DNA of 64,000 nt, taken from positions 8,786,269 to 8,850,268 of the forward strand of contig JAQFVV010012423.1 in NCBI GenBank assembly GCA_028023455.1, in the 5' to 3' direction. This document shows, in pieces, positions 60,437 through 64,000 of this stretch. Under the pieces are notes generated by a model. The model worked only from the letters and a program-made list of their open reading frames with translations, searched no databases and was not told the DNA's origin. The stretch comes from Epiperipatus broadwayi. Lineage: Eukaryota; Onychophora; Udeonychophora; Euonychophora; Peripatidae. Each line of letters opens with the position of its first letter. The stretch's first letter is position 1. The translations under genes were made by a program, and so were the position numbers.

Positions 60437-63400
60437 ACCTTTTAACATTAAAGAAATACCAAAGTATCTGTTCAAAGGCATAAGAATAACAAGATACGCA
60501 TCCTTATTAAGCATCTAGATATTCCCATGACTAACAATAATACTTAAATAAATATATTGATTAAATATATATCTTATTGTAGACTTCTTTCTTTTTACTA
60601 TAATATTAAATTTTCACAAATTCAACATTATATTTCACTATTCACATTATCCCAAGGGTATTCCTTGCAAATATTATCCTTTGATTATAATATTTTATAC
60701 AACCTTCCATTTCTAATGCAGATTAATATTCCAGGATATACATGGTGTACATTTTAAACAATAAAACATTTATTTCATAAGTTTATTCAACCATTTCCAT
60801 CAAAATTCATATCTATTCCATATTATTTATCATCATTGCTTAGTTAATTTTCTCACTCTTCTCGTAATTTTCAACCTCACTTTATCAATAAATAATTTAC
60901 TTATCTTCACAGTGAACAGTTACATACTTATCTAAATTGTATATAAAATATTCCTCTAAATATTTTCTCTTTTAGTTCATACAATATGAACACATCCGTT
61001 TACTTTTATATCATTCATCTATAATGTAAAATTCATCTATAAAATTCATCATATTTAACTGTTTTATTGACATAATAAATCATCTTCCAACAATTTTCAA
61101 TCTGATTTAAATTATTAGCCAGACATACTTCTGCTCCCTTTCTTCATGTATTAAGTCTAACTTTTCTTAGGTAAATATTTTCATTAGCATTATTTACTGA
61201 TTCAATTTTCATTATCTTAAAGTCTTTGTAATTCACTTTATCATGAATATTTTTCCTTCAGTTTTATCCACACATTCCAATCCAGTTCTTTATAATTTTC
61301 ATTACTGACATGACATAGAATTACCTCAGTTTGCTTAGTAATTAACTTCTTATGTATTAATATAATACTCACTGTTTCTTCATCAAACTCCTTTGTTATC
61401 TTATAACATGCTTGCATTAATTCACAACTTTTTCCTTCCATTGTATTTCATACTTTTAGTGATATAATGATTCCAAGGATATTTTTCAGGTTACTGAATA
61501 TTAATTTGCCACCAGCAGAGATTTAAAGTTTCTTTACTCCATAGTTTTAAAAAAAACTTTATAAAATAGTTTTAGATTATTAAACAGATGATAATTGGTT
61601 TATTTTTTAAACTAAAAATAATATTAAAAAAAAAATAAACTAATTTTTTTCAGAAGAATTAAATGACTTCCTTCCCAACCATAATTTTTTCAATCAACTT
61701 CCCAAAAACATCATTGCTTATTTTAACATTTCGAATCATGATATCTTATTGGCCAATTCTTCTAATCTTTTTATAACGAATATTTAATTAGTTACAAACA
61801 GTTCAAATAATTTTTTAAAGCCAATATTATTCTTAAAAATATTTACTAATAAAAAAAATATTTTTAATAAATTTAATAAAAAATAATACACTTAACTTTA
61901 AATTAATTTAAATAATTTTATCTTGTACAACTAAATCCTGAATTGATTCTATAAACTAGTACTTTAACCAAGACTTAAAGAATTTATGCTAGTTTGTTTT
62001 AAATGACTTTAGGTTCAAACCCCAAAACAATCAAATATATTGATTTTATAAAATTTAAAATTATTCCCCCTAACATTTAACTTTAATTTAATTTATGATG
62101 GTGTCTACCAATACAAAAGGGCACAATATGAATATATACGTATATGTATGTTTTTGAGTATTTATATTATGCCTCAATATTTACATGATCTATAATATTA
62201 TTTAATTAAAATGTTTATAAATTCTTTTTAAAGTAAGACTTTCCAATTCTAATAGCAGAAATAAAATTTATTGATCAAATCTAAACCATTCCATCATTTT
62301 TGTCTTTTCAGCTTAATCAAATGTTTTAACTTGATTAAATTTCATAAATTATCCAGTATGTAAAATATTGTTGAACAATAAGCATATAAATACCTATTTA
62401 AAATATATAAACAGATTAATCTTATTTACATCAAAAATAATGCATAGAGCATAATTTTGCAAATTTTTCAGATTTTAAATTATGTAACCAAATGCATTTC
62501 CAAACAAAAGTCCAATAAATCATTTAACCAATAAAATATATATAAATATCTAAAATAATATTTCCTTATTAAAATAGTAGATATATAAAAAAAAATTGCT
62601 GGTGCAAACAAATATGTAAAGAAATCATCTAATAAGGTCAGGATAAATTTTGTTTAATCAGACTGCAAATATGTAATTCTATTTTGTCATAAAAATAATT
62701 AAGATAATATATCACTTTACAAATCAATTATATTTTCAGTTTCAGTTGAATCTGTGGCCTTCACTAGAAATCTGTAAATATTTTCTATTTTACCAGATTG
62801 TAAGATATTTAATATCAACTTCAATACATCTTATTTTTTCACTTCAAAAGATTACAATTACACATAAACATATGTTGCAACAAAAAAAATTAAAGAAAAA
62901 CAGATTTTAAAATCTTATATATAATTAAAAAAAGTCACATGATTACTATTCTACATTCAGTTTACATATCAATTTCTCATAATTGTATCATATAATGATT
63001 TTAAATATAAAACATTATTTTATAACTATAGTATATTTTTGTTATATGAAATATATATTACATATATTTTATGCAATATGTTTTATTACCTTTTTTATAA
63101 CAACTATTATCATATTTGTAAATAAAATTATATTTAGTATGTGAAGACATATTATTTAATAATAAAAATATATTAAATTATATAATTATAATATAGTTTT
63201 ATATTTAAGATAGTTATATGGTATAATATAATTATAAGAAACAGATATGTAAAACTGAATGCAAATGAATTAATAATTTGTTTACTTATATGTATAATGT
63301 TTAATATTTTTTTTTTGTTTTTTTTAATTTTCTTTATTGCAAAGTATGTTTTATGTACAATTCTTACAACCATTTAAAAATCAAAAAGTAAAAAGGTATT

Positions 63401-64000
63401 TAGTTGATATTTGATATGTTATTTTGAAATATAATATAATAAAAGATAAAATATTTGCAGATTTCTAATGAAAACTGTAACTTGACTGAAACAGAAAATG
63501 AAATGTTTTCAGAAGTGCAAAAAGAGAAGTAATGTATTATATTTATTACAATGAACAAAGATGTCAAAGACATAAAAGAATAATCAATACTATATATAAG
63601 TCTTTTAAAATATAAATATAATAAAAAAGAGTAATCATTGGACATCCTTAATACAAATAATATAGCTTTAGTTTTATCTTGATTGGGACAGAATGGATTA
63701 ACATTAAGCCATATATATTCAGAACTCTATTTATTGCAAATTCTAGTTAATCATTAATGATAGCAGAACTTACAATAACTAAATCATCAACAGAAGCAAA
63801 AATAATAGAAACAAAGAAAAGACATCATTTATATAAATGATAATAGAGGACACAAAATAGAACTCTGAAAAACTAAAACATTATTAATTGACAAGCTAAT
63901 ATAAACCATTGAAATTCTATTACATAAAAATGTTTTTAATTAAATCATCCTTCTCAAAGTTTACTTTTGTTTTTAAGCCCTTCTTCAACTACTCAGTAAT
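60437..64000. other. Intron or 5' flank of the sulfotransferase gene, nothing recognised
   Basis: AT-rich. The expected upstream SULT exon ending in YPKSG was looked for on the minus strand without success. The 66-codon minus-strand frame at 61241-61441 (MEGKSCELMQACYKITKEFD) reads like protein, but I cannot place it. Other open frames are low complexity. Confidence 0.4.

Noticed and set aside
61241-61441. 66-residue frame as the missing first sulfotransferase exon
   Set aside because: It has no YPKSG or upstream sulfotransferase features and no fitting donor in phase 1.
1-64000. CRISPR arrays, operons or bacterial features
   Set aside because: The window is intron-rich animal DNA; the spaced repeats seen are transposon copies without spacer-repeat regularity.

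Overview
This is a very AT-rich, repeat-laden stretch of animal nuclear DNA. Introns of 6.5 to 28 kb, homopolymer runs, (TA)n tracts and a diverse old retrotransposon load (Tx1/L1-like LINE, RTE-like LINE, two Ty3/gypsy types, Penelope-like elements, a ZBED5-like hAT, tRNA-derived retroposons, hammerhead-type tandem repeats) fit an invertebrate with a large genome, perhaps a lophotrochozoan such as a mollusc. The species guess is an inference and weak.

Only one host gene is supported. It is a cytosolic sulfotransferase (SULT1-like) on the minus strand. Four internal exons lie at 59620-59409, 52915-52789, 24753-24659 and 5012-4847. Their splice sites, reading phases and the 127-bp and 95-bp exon lengths agree with the vertebrate SULT1 gene layout as I remember it. 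They encode the PAPS-binding start (TTW), the KSHLP catalytic histidine motif, the RNPKD 3'-phosphate motif, the W..H..YW/YEDM region and the HTSF...RKG region. The first exon (with YPKSG) and the last exon (with GDWKN) are not visible and probably lie outside the window. Nearly the whole window is therefore intron of one gene spread over more than 54 kb.

Layout, left to right. 1-4846: intron or 3' region with an inverted repeat and a few unidentified GC-richer patches. 4847-5012: SULT exon. About 5930-11830: a decayed two-ORF LINE (zinc-knuckle ORF1; ORF2 with endonuclease and YMDD reverse transcriptase). 12641-12750: tRNA-like retroposon with a 13-bp target duplication. 17626-17901: foldback MITE. 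18067-21605: internally deleted gypsy element with both LTRs. 21665-22779: RTE/BovB-like LINE wreck. 22780-23650: tandem pair of ~450-bp repeats carrying a hammerhead-ribozyme-like core. 24659-24753: SULT exon. 27393-27527 and 29841-30758: more copies of the same repeat, including foldbacks. 31013-39946: decayed Ty3/gypsy element with ~1.95-kb LTRs. 41866-44010: related solo LTR. 48368-50000: hAT element with 8-bp target duplication and a LINE scrap inside it. 52789-52915: SULT exon. 53150-53358: partial hammerhead-family repeat. 54692-54783: second tRNA-like retroposon. 56955-57848 and 59960-60430: two Penelope-like C-terminal remnants, each inside a foldback, with the SULT exon 59409-59620 between them.

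The most interesting signal is the ~450-bp tandem repeat with CUGAUGA and GAAA cores, flanking helix complementarity and a GUC cleavage site. It resembles Penelope-associated hammerheads or animal retrozymes. All identifications come from reading motifs by eye; no database search was run.
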